44,761 nucleotides of DNA, from assembly GCA_052387955.1 (NCBI GenBank), contig JBQTIQ010000077.1, forward strand, positions 1-44,761, given 5' to 3'. Position numbers and translations under genes: made by a program. Every line of letters begins with the position of its first letter. The stretch's first letter is position 1. A model generated the notes under the pieces. That model saw only the letters and a program-made list of their open reading frames with translations. It was not told the DNA's origin and did not search any database. Shown one piece after another: positions 26,136-34,585 of this stretch. This DNA is from JBQTIQ01 sp052387955. Its GTDB lineage: Bacteria > Actinomycetota > Acidimicrobiia > Acidimicrobiales > JACDCH01.

Positions 26136-26888
26136 CTACCCGATGAGCAGGCGCGCCGCCACGATCACGCCGACCACGACGATCACGGCCCGCAGCACCT
26201 TGCCCGACATCCTCCGGCCGAGGTACGCGCCGGCCTGGCCGCCCACGATCGAGCCCGCGGCGATGAGCCCGACGACGTCCCAGGCGATCTCGGTGGTGAA
26301 CAGGAACACGATGGCCGCCACCCCGTTGACGAGCATCCCGAGCAGGTTCTTGAGCCCGTTGAGACGTTGGAGGTCGTCGGGGAGGAAGATCCCGAGCAGG
26401 GCGATGAGGATCACGCCCTGGGCGGCCCCGAAATAGCCGCCGTAGACGCCGGTGGCGAACACGCCGGCCATGAGGGCGGGACCGATCCGTTCCCGTCCCG
26501 GCCGGCGGGCGGCCAGCCAGCCCGACAAGGTCGGCTGGACGGCGATGAGCACGCAGCCGGTGATGATCAGCAGCGGTACCACGCTGTCGAACACGCGGTT
26601 GGGCAGAGCCAACAGCAGCACCGCGCCGGTGAAGCCGCCGGTGATCGAGAGCGGGCTGAGCGCCAGGGCGCGTCGCCGCTGGCCGCCGAGCTCCCGCCGG
26701 TACCCGATCGCCCCGCTCAGCGCCCCCGGCACGAGGCCGAGGGTGTTGGAGACGTTGGCGAGCACGGCCGGGTAACCGACGGCGAGCAGCACGGGAAAGG
26801 TGATGAGGGTCCCAGCCCCCACGATGGCGTTGACCGTCCCCGCCGCCAGACCGGCGAGGAGGACGGCCACGGCCTCAAGCGGTGACAT
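26136..26888 (-). CDS. TauE/SafE family membrane transporter
   Basis: A 250-residue integral membrane protein with about eight hydrophobic segments in two halves. The N-terminus LLAGLAAGTVNAIVGAGTLI and the mid motif GVYGGYFGAAQGVILIALLG are the family's paired signatures. Members export or import sulfite, sulfonates or other small organic anions; the cargo here is not indicated. It is the first of several minus-strand genes leading into the CoA module, which could mean an aromatic or organic acid. A second family member lies at 31009. Confidence 0.88.
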   Translation of the reverse strand: MSPLEAVAVLLAGLAAGTVNAIVGAGTLITFPVLLAVGYPAVLANVSNTLGLVPGALSGAIGYRRELGGQRRRALALSPLSITGGFTGAVLLLALPNRVFDSVVPLLIITGCVLIAVQPTLSGWLAARRPGRERIGPALMAGVFATGVYGGYFGAAQGVILIALLGIFLPDDLQRLNGLKNLLGMLVNGVAAIVFLFTTEIAWDVVGLIAAGSIVGGQAGAYLGRRMSGKVLRAVIVVVGVIVAARLLIG

Positions 26889-26940
26889 CGCGACAATGAC
26901 CGGTGGGTGACCCGAGGGAAAGGACGGGCGGGGACCTTAG

Positions 26941-27001
26941 CTGGGGGGCTGCGCCCCCCCCTCGGCCCCCATCGCCGCCCGGCTCCCTGGCGGTCGCTCG
27001 G
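26941..27001 (+). repeat. Dispersed repeat family B, hairpin copy
   Basis: The copy starts with a strong hairpin GGGGGGC-TGC-GCCCCCC (26943-26959) and continues CCATCGCCGCCCGGCTCCCTGGCGGTCGC, aligned with the copy at 14698-14760. It sits in a 264-base gap between divergent genes (26889-27152) that otherwise holds nothing I can assign. Confidence 0.7.
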
Positions 27002-27152
27002 TCGGCATCTCCTCGGTCCCGGAACTTGTCACAACGTCATGCATTCTCAGGACCGAGCCGATTCAGTTCTCGAGCTTCGACCGCTACGCTGCCGCCCCAG
27101 CTCGTCGGGCGGTGACGGGTGGCGGGCGCAGCCCAACCGAACCGAGGTCCAC

Positions 27153-27422
27153 ATGCGCTACACGGTGTTCAGCCCGCCCGAGGGCGACGAGGAGTGGCGG
27201 GCGATGTACTTCGTCGAGGCCGACGACGACGCCCATGCGCTCCAGGTCGTCTTCGACCAGGCCGTGAGCGACGGCGAGGCGTGGCCGGCGGCGAACGTGG
27301 CCAAGGGCGACAAGTACGACGACGTGATCCTCATCGGCGACAACCCGCTGGGCGCCGACAAGGGGGCACCCTCCCCCACCGACGGCGACGAAGGACCACC
27401 AAGCGCCGCTCCGCCCGAATAG
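27153..27422 (+). CDS. Small conserved-looking protein, unknown function
   Basis: An 89-residue protein. The first 60 residues look folded (MRYTVFSPPEGDEEWRAMYF, then VEADDDAHALQVVFDQAVSDG and DDVILIGDNPL), followed by a disordered tail rich in Pro, Gly and Asp. I do not recognise the family. The ATG at 27153 is preceded by GAGG; an upstream open stretch in the same frame crosses the family B repeat and is ignored. It converges on the CNNM gene. Confidence 0.55.
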   Translation: MRYTVFSPPEGDEEWRAMYFVEADDDAHALQVVFDQAVSDGEAWPAANVAKGDKYDDVILIGDNPLGADKGAPSPTDGDEGPPSAAPPE

Positions 27423-27433
27423 CGGGCGATCGC

Positions 27434-28513
27434 TCAGCGCTTGGCGCGACGGCGGGTGAGCGACGGCCGGGCGCCGGGGTCGGACTCGTCGACGATGTCG
27501 CCGACCAGGTCCTCGAGGACGTCCTCCAGGGTCACCAAGCCGGCGGTGTGCCCGTCGTCGCCGACCACGACGCCGACGTGGGTCCGTGCCCGGCGCATGG
27601 TCACCAGCACCCTGTCGATCGGTATGCCGGCGCCGAGCCGCAGCGCTCGGCGGATGCGGCCGTGGGGGATGGGCCGGCCGCGGGCATCGTCGGGCACGGT
27701 GAGCAGGTCCTTGGCGTGGACGAAACCGACGACGTCGTCGAGGTCGCGACCGACGACCACCAGCCGGGAATGCCCGCTGTCGACGATCGCCTTCTCGGCG
27801 TCGCCAACGGTGGCGGTACGGGCCACGTACGTGATGCGAGCGGCCGGGACCATGAGGTCGGCCACCGGTCTCGCCCCGAAGTCGAGGGCCCCGGTGAGGA
27901 GGTCGTGCGCGGTCTCCTCGATCAGGCCCTCCTGGCGGGAGGCGGTGAGCATCGAGGAGATCTCGGCCGCGCTGTGCACGCTGACCAGTTCGTCCTGGGG
28001 CTCGACCCCGAGGGCGCGGGTCCCGGTGTTGGCGATGGCGTTGAGGGAACGGATCATCGGCTTGAACAGCCACATGTAGAGGCGATTGGCGAACGCCAGC
28101 CGGAGCATCGTCCGTTCGGGGTCGGAGATGGCGATGTTCTTGGGCACCATTTCGCCCACCACCATGTGCAGGAAGACGACCAGCGTCAGGCCCAGCACGA
28201 ATCCGAGCGAGTGCAGGACCCCTTCGGGTATCGCGTCGCCCAGGCCGAAGAGGGCCTCGAAGATGTGGGCGAGCGCCGGTTCGGCCACCGCGCCGAGACC
28301 GAGCGAGGCGACGGTGATGCCGAGCTGGGCGCCGGCGAGCTGCAGCGACAGGTCACCGGACGCCTCCACCGCCAGCCGGGCGGCCAGGCTGCCGTCCCGG
28401 GCCAGGGCCTCGAGGCGCGTACGCCGGCTGGCGACGAGAGCGAACTCCATGGCCACGAAGAAGGCGTTGGCGCCCAGGAGGGCCACCGTCACCACCAACA
28501 GCCAGAACGTCAT
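27434..28513 (-). CDS. CNNM/CorC-type hemolysin-related membrane protein
   Basis: A 359-residue protein. An N-terminal CNNM domain with three or four membrane segments (LLVVTVALLGANAFFVAMEFA, VVFLHMVVGEMVPKN) is followed by a CBS pair (about 200-340; VADLMVPAARITYVARTATV, SRLVVVGRDLDDVVGFVHAKDLL and LVTLEDVLEDLVGDIVDE). It lacks the C-terminal CorC/HlyC domain of its neighbour. Such proteins are linked to Mg2+ or Co2+ efflux. Its ATG overlaps the stop of the next CNNM gene (ATGA), so the two are coupled and may form a heterodimer. Confidence 0.88.
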   Translation of the reverse strand: MTFWLLVVTVALLGANAFFVAMEFALVASRRTRLEALARDGSLAARLAVEASGDLSLQLAGAQLGITVASLGLGAVAEPALAHIFEALFGLGDAIPEGVLHSLGFVLGLTLVVFLHMVVGEMVPKNIAISDPERTMLRLAFANRLYMWLFKPMIRSLNAIANTGTRALGVEPQDELVSVHSAAEISSMLTASRQEGLIEETAHDLLTGALDFGARPVADLMVPAARITYVARTATVGDAEKAIVDSGHSRLVVVGRDLDDVVGFVHAKDLLTVPDDARGRPIPHGRIRRALRLGAGIPIDRVLVTMRRARTHVGVVVGDDGHTAGLVTLEDVLEDLVGDIVDESDPGARPSLTRRRAKR

Positions 28514-29859
28514 CGGGCCCGCCCCCGCGGGTGCACGGCGTCCGTGGCCCTGTCGTCGGCACCGCTGTCTTCGCCGCCCACGGCCGGGGCGGTGAGCCGG
28601 ACAGTGGCGACCCGGCGGCGGTCCATGGTCGCCGCTTCCACCCACCAGCCGTGATGGGCGAAGCGGTCGCCGGGCTCGGGAATGCGGCCCAGCCGGTCGA
28701 GAACGAAGCCGGCCAGCGTCTCGTAGGCGCCTTCGGGGACCTCGAAGCCGGTGGCGTCGGACACCTCGTCGGGGTGCATGGTGCCGGGTAGCTCGTAGGT
28801 GCCCGACGGGAGCACGGCCGGCAGCGGGCTCGAAGCCCGGTCGTACTCGTCGTCGATCTCGCCGACGATCTCCTCGAGCACGTCCTCGAGCGTGATGATG
28901 CCGGCGGTCCCGCCGTACTCGTCGACGACCACGGCCAGGTGGTGGTTGCCGGTGCGCATCTCGACCAGCAGCCGCACCAGCGGGATCGTCTCGGGCACGA
29001 CGAAGGGTTCGACCACCACGGCCTTGACCGGCGTGGTGGCCCGGTCCTCGGGTGGCACCCGGTACACGTCCTTGACGTGGACCACCCCCACCAGGTCGTC
29101 CAGGTCACCGCCTCGTTCACGGCACACCGGGAAGCGGCTGAAGCCGGTGGCCACCGACCTGGCCACGAGGTCGGGGATGAGGTCGTCGGGGCCCACCGAG
29201 GCGACCCCGAGCCGAGGCACGAGGGCCTCGGCCGCGACCTTCTCGTTGAACCGGAGCGTGCGGGTCAGCAACCGGAAGCGCTCGGCGTCGAGCGTGCCCT
29301 CCTCGCCCGAGGAATTGATGAGGAGGGCCAGCTCCTCCAAGGAGCGGACGGCGGTCAGCTCCTCTTTGGGTTCGATACCGCATCGGCGAACGGCGGCGTT
29401 GGCGGCGGCGTTGAGCGCCCGGATGAGCGGTCCGAACACGGTGCCGTAGGCGAACATGGGCCGGGCCAGGGCGACGGCCACGTGGTCGGAGCGGGCGATG
29501 GCCAGGTTCTTGGGGATGAGCTCGCCGAGCACCATCGACACCACCGTCACCAACAACAGGGCGAGGGCGATCGCCAGCCCAGGGCCCATGGCACCCTCGA
29601 GGAGGCGGGCCACCGTCGGCTCGGCGATGAATCCCAGCACGACCGATGTCACGGTGATGCCGAGCTGGGCACCGGAGAGGTGGAAGGAGAGGTGGTGAAG
29701 GATGCGCTGCAACAGGGCGGCGTCCTTGCGGCCCTCCCTGACCCCGTTGTCGACCCGGGTGCGGTCGACGGCTACGAAGGCGAACTCGGCGGCGACGAAG
29801 AACCCGGTGAGGCCGATGATCCCCAGGACGGCGAGCAGGCCGAGTGCAGAGCCGATCAC
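28510..29859 (-). CDS. CNNM-CBS-CorC membrane protein, paired partner
   Basis: A 449-residue member of the same family, with CNNM domain (about 1-190, GFFVAAEFAFVAVDRTR, MVLGELIPKN), CBS pair (AEALVPRLGVASVGPDDL, GIITLEDVLEEIVGEIDDE) and the CorC_HlyC domain (about 345-430, FEVPEGAYETLAGFVLDRLGRIPEPGDR). It is the longer, complete partner of the shorter copy downstream. Start GTG 29859 follows TAGCGTGAG; the box TAGCGT is only three bases away, too close for a typical leaderless start. Two tandem family A repeats begin 12 bases upstream. Function: metal-ion homeostasis, probably Mg2+, from family knowledge. Confidence 0.9.
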   Translation of the reverse strand: MIGSALGLLAVLGIIGLTGFFVAAEFAFVAVDRTRVDNGVREGRKDAALLQRILHHLSFHLSGAQLGITVTSVVLGFIAEPTVARLLEGAMGPGLAIALALLLVTVVSMVLGELIPKNLAIARSDHVAVALARPMFAYGTVFGPLIRALNAAANAAVRRCGIEPKEELTAVRSLEELALLINSSGEEGTLDAERFRLLTRTLRFNEKVAAEALVPRLGVASVGPDDLIPDLVARSVATGFSRFPVCRERGGDLDDLVGVVHVKDVYRVPPEDRATTPVKAVVVEPFVVPETIPLVRLLVEMRTGNHHLAVVVDEYGGTAGIITLEDVLEEIVGEIDDEYDRASSPLPAVLPSGTYELPGTMHPDEVSDATGFEVPEGAYETLAGFVLDRLGRIPEPGDRFAHHGWWVEAATMDRRRVATVRLTAPAVGGEDSGADDRATDAVHPRGRAR

Positions 29860-29870
29860 CTCACGCTAGC

Positions 29871-30005
29871 TGCGTTCCCCGGCCACGCAGGCCGCCCTCG
29901 ACCGCGCCTGCGCTGGCGCTCCGGCGCTCGCGTTGCTGGCTGCGTTCCCCGGCCACGCAGGCCGTCCTCGACCGCGCCTGCGCTGGCGCTCCGGCGCTCG
30001 CATCG
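29871..30005 (+). repeat. Two tandem family A copies, 70-base period
   Basis: TGCGTTCCCCGGCCACGCAG begins at 29871 and again at 29941, an exact 70-base spacing. Each unit continues through CCTCGACCGCGCCTGCGCTG and ends in GGCGCTCCGGCGCTCGC. The two units differ at only a few bases. Their middle section differs from the other copies, so they share a recent duplication. Confidence 0.85.
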
Positions 30006-30091
30006 GTGGTCGCGATACGGACATCGTTGCGACCTGTGCTCCCGTCCACCGATGCGAGCCGGAACGCCGACCCGGACGCGGTCGAGGCCGC

Positions 30092-30907
30092 TCAGGAGGT
30101 AAACGTCGGCCGGGCGGAGCGGCCGGCGGTCCACAGGTCCCAGGACGGGAACGTCCCCGATTCGGCCAGCTCCCGTGCCGCGTGCATGGCGGCGCCGAGC
30201 GCGGTCCAGGCCAGGGCGCTGCCGACCGATACCCGGCGTACGCCGGCGTCGGCCAGCTCCGGGACGGTCGGGCCGCCCGGCAACACGAGAACGTTGACCG
30301 GCAGGTCGACGGCCGACACCACCCGGGCGATATCGTCGAGGTCGACCAGTCCCGGGGCGTAGAGCACGTCGGCTCCCGCTTCCTGGAACGCCTGGAGACG
30401 GGCGATGGTGTCGTCGAGATCGTCTCGGCCGTGCAGGTGGTTCTCCGCACGGGCAGTCAGCACCAACTCGGCCTCGCCGCCGTGAGCGGCATCGGCCGCG
30501 GCCCGGACCCGCTCGGCCGCGAACGCCAGCTCGTAGATCGGGCCGTCGGGCCGACCGGTGAAGTCCTCGACCGAACAGCCGGCCAGGCCGGCGCCCAGAG
30601 CGAGCCCGATAGTGGCGGCAACGTCGTCAGGGTCGTCGGCGAAGCACCGTTCGAGGTCGGCGCTCACCGGCAGGTCGGTGGCGGCGACCACGGCGGCGCA
30701 GTGCTCCAGCGCCTCGTCGCGCTCGACGGCGCCGTCGGCGCGACCGAGGCTGGCGGCGAAGCCTGCGCTGGTGGTGGCGAGGGCGGAGAAGCCCATCGAG
30801 GCCAGCATCCTCGTCGATCCCAGGTCCCAGGGGTTGACCAGCAGCAGAGGGGTGTCGGACTGGTGCAGCGCCATGAACCGGGCCGCTTTGTCGTGTTGGG
30901 ACGCCAT
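30092..30907 (-). CDS. Isocitrate lyase/PEP mutase family enzyme
   Basis: A 271-residue TIM-barrel enzyme of the ICL/PEPM group. LLLVNPWDLGSTRMLASMGF, the active-site segment PVSADLERCFADDPDDVAAT and GCSVEDFTGRPDGPIY (for the usual GxxIED) define it, along with LTARAENHLHGRDD. Members cleave or rearrange C-C or C-P bonds next to a carboxylate, for example phosphonopyruvate or oxaloacetate hydrolases; specificity cannot be read here. The start ATG lies six bases after TAGCGT, another leaderless signature. It stands between family A repeats and a divergent TauE gene. Confidence 0.87.
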   Translation of the reverse strand: MASQHDKAARFMALHQSDTPLLLVNPWDLGSTRMLASMGFSALATTSAGFAASLGRADGAVERDEALEHCAAVVAATDLPVSADLERCFADDPDDVAATIGLALGAGLAGCSVEDFTGRPDGPIYELAFAAERVRAAADAAHGGEAELVLTARAENHLHGRDDLDDTIARLQAFQEAGADVLYAPGLVDLDDIARVVSAVDLPVNVLVLPGGPTVPELADAGVRRVSVGSALAWTALGAAMHAARELAESGTFPSWDLWTAGRSARPTFTS

Positions 30908-30913
30908 CGCCTC

Positions 30914-30919
30914 ACGCTA
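30914..30919 (-). promoter_or_regulatory. Leaderless -10 box of the PEP mutase family gene
   Basis: TAGCGT ends six bases before the ATG at 30907. Confidence 0.4.
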
Positions 30920-31008
30920 TTGCGGCCCGTGGGCCTGGGAGCGGCCGGCTCGTCGGACCGCCGTTCGGACCACCGGGTCTCCCGGGCGCCCTAACGTCGG
31001 CAGTCCCC

Positions 31009-31725
31009 ATGGATGCCGTCGCCGTAGTCGCCGCCTCCGGGGTGATGGCCCTGGCAGCTTCGGTCCAGGGAGCGGTGGGGTTCGGCTCGGCCCTGGTCGG
31101 CGCGCCGTTGCTGGTCCTGATCGACCCCCGCCTCGTTCCCGGGCCGATCACGGTGGCCAGCACCGTGCTCAACGCCTGGCTGGTCCTCACCCTGCCGGCG
31201 GAGCACGCCGACCGCTCCGTCCGGTGGGCGATGGTCGGCTATGTGCCCGGTGCCATCGTCGCCGCGGTGGTGCTGGTCCTGGTCCCCCGGGACGGTTTGA
31301 CCTACCTGTTCGCGGGACTCACGCTTCTGGGCGTCGGCATCAGCGCCGCCGGGACCGGCGTCCGCCGGCGGCCGGCCACGCTGGCCTCGGGCGGCACCCT
31401 GTCGGGCGTCATGGGCACCGTGTCGGGTATCGGCGGGCCACCGGTGGTGCTGTTGTACCGCGACGAGCCCGCGCTCCTCCTGCGCAGCACCTTCTCACGG
31501 TTCTTCCTGGTCACGGGCCTCTACACGTTGGCGGTCCTGGCCGTGGCCCGGCAGTTCGGCCGCCACGAGGCCTACTGGTCGCTCGCCCTGCTGCCCGGAG
31601 TCGTTGTCGGGCTCGCCGTCGGCCCGGCGCTGGCCCGACGGGTCGACCGGGGCTCGGCCCGGCCGTGGGTGCTGGGCCTGTCTGGGATCGGCGCCACCGC
31701 CGTCGTCGTCCAACAGGTCCTGTGA
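31009..31725 (+). CDS. TauE/SafE family membrane transporter
   Basis: A 238-residue membrane protein with eight or so hydrophobic segments. ASVQGAVGFGSALVGAPLLVL and the second-half TVSGIGGPPVVLLYRDE are family signatures. It overlaps the next gene by one base (TGATG), an ATP-binding protein, which is unusual because TauE proteins are not known to need an ATPase. TAACGT at 30992-30997, 11 bases before the ATG, may be a -10. Cargo is unknown and it differs markedly from the other family member at 26136. Confidence 0.85.
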   Translation: MDAVAVVAASGVMALAASVQGAVGFGSALVGAPLLVLIDPRLVPGPITVASTVLNAWLVLTLPAEHADRSVRWAMVGYVPGAIVAAVVLVLVPRDGLTYLFAGLTLLGVGISAAGTGVRRRPATLASGGTLSGVMGTVSGIGGPPVVLLYRDEPALLLRSTFSRFFLVTGLYTLAVLAVARQFGRHEAYWSLALLPGVVVGLAVGPALARRVDRGSARPWVLGLSGIGATAVVVQQVL

Positions 31726-32513
31726 TGAGGGCGGAGCCGGCGCTGCGGCTCGCTGGCGTCGGCCTCGACCGTGACGGCACGACGATCCTCGACGGCATCG
31801 ACTGGGAGGTCGGTGCCCCGCAGCGGTGGGTCGTGCTCGGCGCCAACGGTTCGGGCAAGACCTCGCTGGTCCGGATCGCCTCCCTCTACCTGCACCCGAC
31901 CCGAGGCACCGTGGACGTGCTCGGCCGGCGACTCGGGCACGTCGACGTCCGGGCCCATCGCCGCTCCATCGGCTTGGCGTCGTCGTCGCTGGCCGATCTG
32001 CTGCGGCCAGCGCTCACCGCGACCGAGGTGGTGATGACCGCCGAGCACGCCGCCCTGGAGCCGTGGTGGCACAGCTACACGCCGGCCGACCGGGCCCGGG
32101 CACGTTCGCTCCTCGACCGTTTCGGTTGCGCCGATCTCGCCGAGAGGCCCTTCGGCACATTGTCGTCCGGTGAGCGTCAGCGGGTGCAGCTGGCCCGCAC
32201 GTTGATGACCGACCCCGGCCTCGTGCTCCTCGACGAACCCACCGCCGGGCTCGACCTCGGCGGCCGGGAGGACCTGGTCCGTCGCCTGGGCGGGCTGGCC
32301 GCCGACGCGACGGCGCCGGCCATGGTGTTGGTGACCCACCACGTCGACGAGATCCCCCCGGGGTTCACCCACGGACTGCTGCTCCGCCACGGCCGGGCCC
32401 TGGCCGCCGGCCCCCTCGACGAGGTCCTCACCGCGGCCTCGCTATCGGACTGCTTCGCCGTGGACATCACCCTCGAGCGGCGCGCCGGCCGCTGGTTCGC
32501 GTGGGGACCGTGA
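31725..32513 (+). CDS. ABC transporter ATP-binding protein
   Basis: A 262-residue ABC ATPase. Walker A is GANGSGKT (39-46), signature LSSGERQRVQLAR, Walker B LVLLDEP followed by TAGLDLGGRE, and the switch region is VTHHVDEI. It resembles stand-alone or ModF-like ATPases that act without an obvious permease. Its start overlaps the TauE stop by one base. No classical ABC permease is adjacent; the coupling to TauE could be chance or a shared transcript. Confidence 0.88.
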   Translation: MRAEPALRLAGVGLDRDGTTILDGIDWEVGAPQRWVVLGANGSGKTSLVRIASLYLHPTRGTVDVLGRRLGHVDVRAHRRSIGLASSSLADLLRPALTATEVVMTAEHAALEPWWHSYTPADRARARSLLDRFGCADLAERPFGTLSSGERQRVQLARTLMTDPGLVLLDEPTAGLDLGGREDLVRRLGGLAADATAPAMVLVTHHVDEIPPGFTHGLLLRHGRALAAGPLDEVLTAASLSDCFAVDITLERRAGRWFAWGP

Positions 32514-32574
32514 CGACACACCCCGTCGAGCCAGCACGAGCAGAACTGCATCGACCAGGAGGGAGGGCGAAGAC

Positions 32575-33042
32575 TCAGGGGGCGCCGGCGGTCACCAGGG
32601 CCAGGAGGCGAGGCTTGGACTCCCCGATGGCGTCGCCGAGGAGGGCTTCGAGGACGGGGCCCCACAGAGGCCCGCCGTAGTGGAGGTTGACGGTCAGCCG
32701 TGTCCCGCCGCCGTCGCGCCGCTCCACCGTGGCGGTGAGGACCCACGGCGAATGCGACTTGCCGTCCTGCTCCTCGCGGCTGAAGATCACCTGCCGGGGA
32801 CGGTCGCACGTGGTGCGCACCATCCGCAGCCGCTTCGACCGGGCCAACGGGCCGAGCTCGCCCCGGAGGTCGACGATCCAGGCCGGGCGGTCACCGTCAC
32901 CCAGACCGTCGGTGAGGCCGCGGCCGTCGGGCACCGCCCGGGGCACGATGTCGAGCCAACGGGGATAGAGGGACAGGTCGTCCACCCAGGCGAACAGGTC
33001 GTCGGGCGTGCAGGGTGTGTCGAGGGTGGCGGTCACGTCCAC
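32575..33042 (-). CDS. SRPBCC family protein
   Basis: A 155-residue protein with the START-like SRPBCC fold: DVTATLDTPCTPDDLFAWVDDLSLYPRWLD at the start (split here into VDDLSLYPRWLDIVPRA), a beta-rich middle, and a C-terminal helix LEALLGDAIGESKPRLLAL. Such proteins bind hydrophobic ligands or act in polyketide and lipid metabolism. GTG 33042 (VVDVTATLD) is the best start; GTG 33036 is also possible and the open frame upstream has no homology. Gene-free bases 33043-33211 follow upstream. Confidence 0.8.
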   Translation of the reverse strand: MDVTATLDTPCTPDDLFAWVDDLSLYPRWLDIVPRAVPDGRGLTDGLGDGDRPAWIVDLRGELGPLARSKRLRMVRTTCDRPRQVIFSREEQDGKSHSPWVLTATVERRDGGGTRLTVNLHYGGPLWGPVLEALLGDAIGESKPRLLALVTAGAP

Positions 33043-33211
33043 GACCGGACAGTGTGCAGCATCTCGACAGCGGCGCCGGGCCCTCGGCCGGCGTCGGGCG
33101 AGGGGCGGTGAGCACGACCGCTTTCGCTCGGCGACGAGGGCGAGAGCCGACGGCACCGCCATCGCCGGATGCATCGGTACCTCCGGCCCCGGCTTGAAGG
33201 TTCCGCGCCGA

Positions 33212-33883
33212 CTATCGGTCCTGCGTGCCCCCCGGCAGCACCACCAGGAGAGTCCCGCCCTCCACGCCGACGGTCGCTGTCGGTCCGACCAGGACATTGC
33301 TCACTCCCCGAGAGGAGCCCGGCGCCAGCGGCTCGCCATGCAGCTGATAGGCGAGGCCGTCGGTTCGAACGGCCGCCACCGGCCCGTGCAGTGCCAGCAG
33401 CGTCACCAGCTCACCGGCGTCGCCGTCGAGCGTGACGGTGGCCCCGTCGGGGACGACGTAGAGGCGGGCGCCGCCGAAACGGGCGGTGACGACCAGCCCC
33501 AGCGGCACCGGCCGGGCCAGCAGCAGGGCGTTGGCCAACAGATGGTCGAGGCGGCCGGCGGGCCCGGCCAGGACGATGATCTTGCTGGCACCGGCGCCGA
33601 TGGCCTCGTCGAGGGCCAGCTCGAGATCGGTGGCGTCCTTGGCGACGGGGTGGCGTACCAGGCGGCCGCCGCCGGCCTCCACGGCCGCCAGCCCCTCCGG
33701 CGTCACCGAGTCGAAGTCGCCCACGGCCACATCGACCCGCAGTCCGCCGGCCAGGGCGTCGTCGACACCGCCGTCGGCGGCCACGACGAGCGCCGGCCGG
33801 GGCAGGCCGGCCCGTACCGCCGCGGCCACCTCGGCTCCGGTGGCCACGACGATGGCCGTCCCCACCGGCGCGTCCGGGCTCAT
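33212..33883 (-). CDS. Thiamine pyrophosphokinase
   Basis: A 223-residue enzyme that transfers pyrophosphate from ATP to thiamine. Motifs DGGVDDAL, GDFDSVTPEG, KDATDLELALDEA and GRLDH match TPK. The C-terminal domain is a small beta barrel (about 140-220). ATG 33883 (MSPDAPVG) is the likely start; an upstream extension in frame is possible. No other thiamine gene is close by. Confidence 0.88.
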   Translation of the reverse strand: MSPDAPVGTAIVVATGAEVAAAVRAGLPRPALVVAADGGVDDALAGGLRVDVAVGDFDSVTPEGLAAVEAGGGRLVRHPVAKDATDLELALDEAIGAGASKIIVLAGPAGRLDHLLANALLLARPVPLGLVVTARFGGARLYVVPDGATVTLDGDAGELVTLLALHGPVAAVRTDGLAYQLHGEPLAPGSSRGVSNVLVGPTATVGVEGGTLLVVLPGGTQDR

Positions 33884-33963
33884 CGGTCGGCCGAGCCCGT
33901 CGGGGGCAGGCGGCGACCTGGCAGGATGCCGGGAGCCGAACAACCGAAGGGGGCCGAACGGGG

Positions 33964-34527
33964 ATGATCCGGGTCTTCACGGGCCGTACCGACTATCCCG
34001 ACGAGCTCAAGGGCCGCCTCGATCGTCAACAGGAGGTACTGGCGGGGACGCCGGCTTGGGCCAGCACGACCGCCGGGGTGACCGACGACGGACGGTCGAT
34101 CGCCGTCGTCCGGTTCGAGGCGGTGGGCGGCGCCGGCGACGAGGCCGACCGCGACCCGTCGGCGGCGGTCACGGTCGAGGACTACTCCGGGGTCGACGTC
34201 TACCTCGTGGGCGAGAGCGAGACGGCCGGTTTCGTCCAGGTGTTCACCGGGACGGCGACCGACATCGCCCGGTTCCGTGCCATCGGTGAGGAGATGGCAC
34301 CGCGCTTCGCGGTGCACCGGCCCGAGGAGACCGGCGACGTCGTCGGCTGGCGTCCCGACGGGCGTTTCGTCTTCGTCGGGTACTACACCTCGGAGGAGGA
34401 GGCCCGGGCCGGCGAGAAGACCGACGTGCCCGCCGACCTCCAGGCCCGCTGGGACGAATGGCACGGCCTGTGCCGCGACCTGGTCTATTTCGACCTCCGC
34501 AGCCCCTGGGTCTGGGCCCGCCGGTAG
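33964..34527 (+). CDS. Protein with two related halves, ABM-like
   Basis: A 187-residue protein I cannot name. It seems to contain two similar units: IRVFTGRTDYPDELKGRLDR to SIAVVRFEA (about 2-55) and VQVFTGTATDIARFRAIGEE to FVFVGYYTSEEEA (about 90-150). Each has the VFTG strand, a helix and a second strand, which recalls dimeric alpha-beta barrel (antibiotic-biosynthesis-monooxygenase-like) folds. The ATG follows an AGGGGG region. The divergent neighbour is thiamine pyrophosphokinase. Hypothetical, with the fold call an inference. Confidence 0.65.
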   Translation: MIRVFTGRTDYPDELKGRLDRQQEVLAGTPAWASTTAGVTDDGRSIAVVRFEAVGGAGDEADRDPSAAVTVEDYSGVDVYLVGESETAGFVQVFTGTATDIARFRAIGEEMAPRFAVHRPEETGDVVGWRPDGRFVFVGYYTSEEEARAGEKTDVPADLQARWDEWHGLCRDLVYFDLRSPWVWARR

Positions 34528-34585
34528 GCCAGTTCGGCCCCCGGCGCCGGGTGCTGGGCGCGGCCGCGTCGGGTGACGGCGGGTT

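Noticed and set aside
26907..27152. N-terminal extension of the small protein at 27153
   Set aside because: It runs through a family B hairpin and has no homology; the ATG at 27153 has a ribosome site.
29871..30005. CRISPR array
   Set aside because: Only two units, both nearly identical over their full 70 bases with no spacers.
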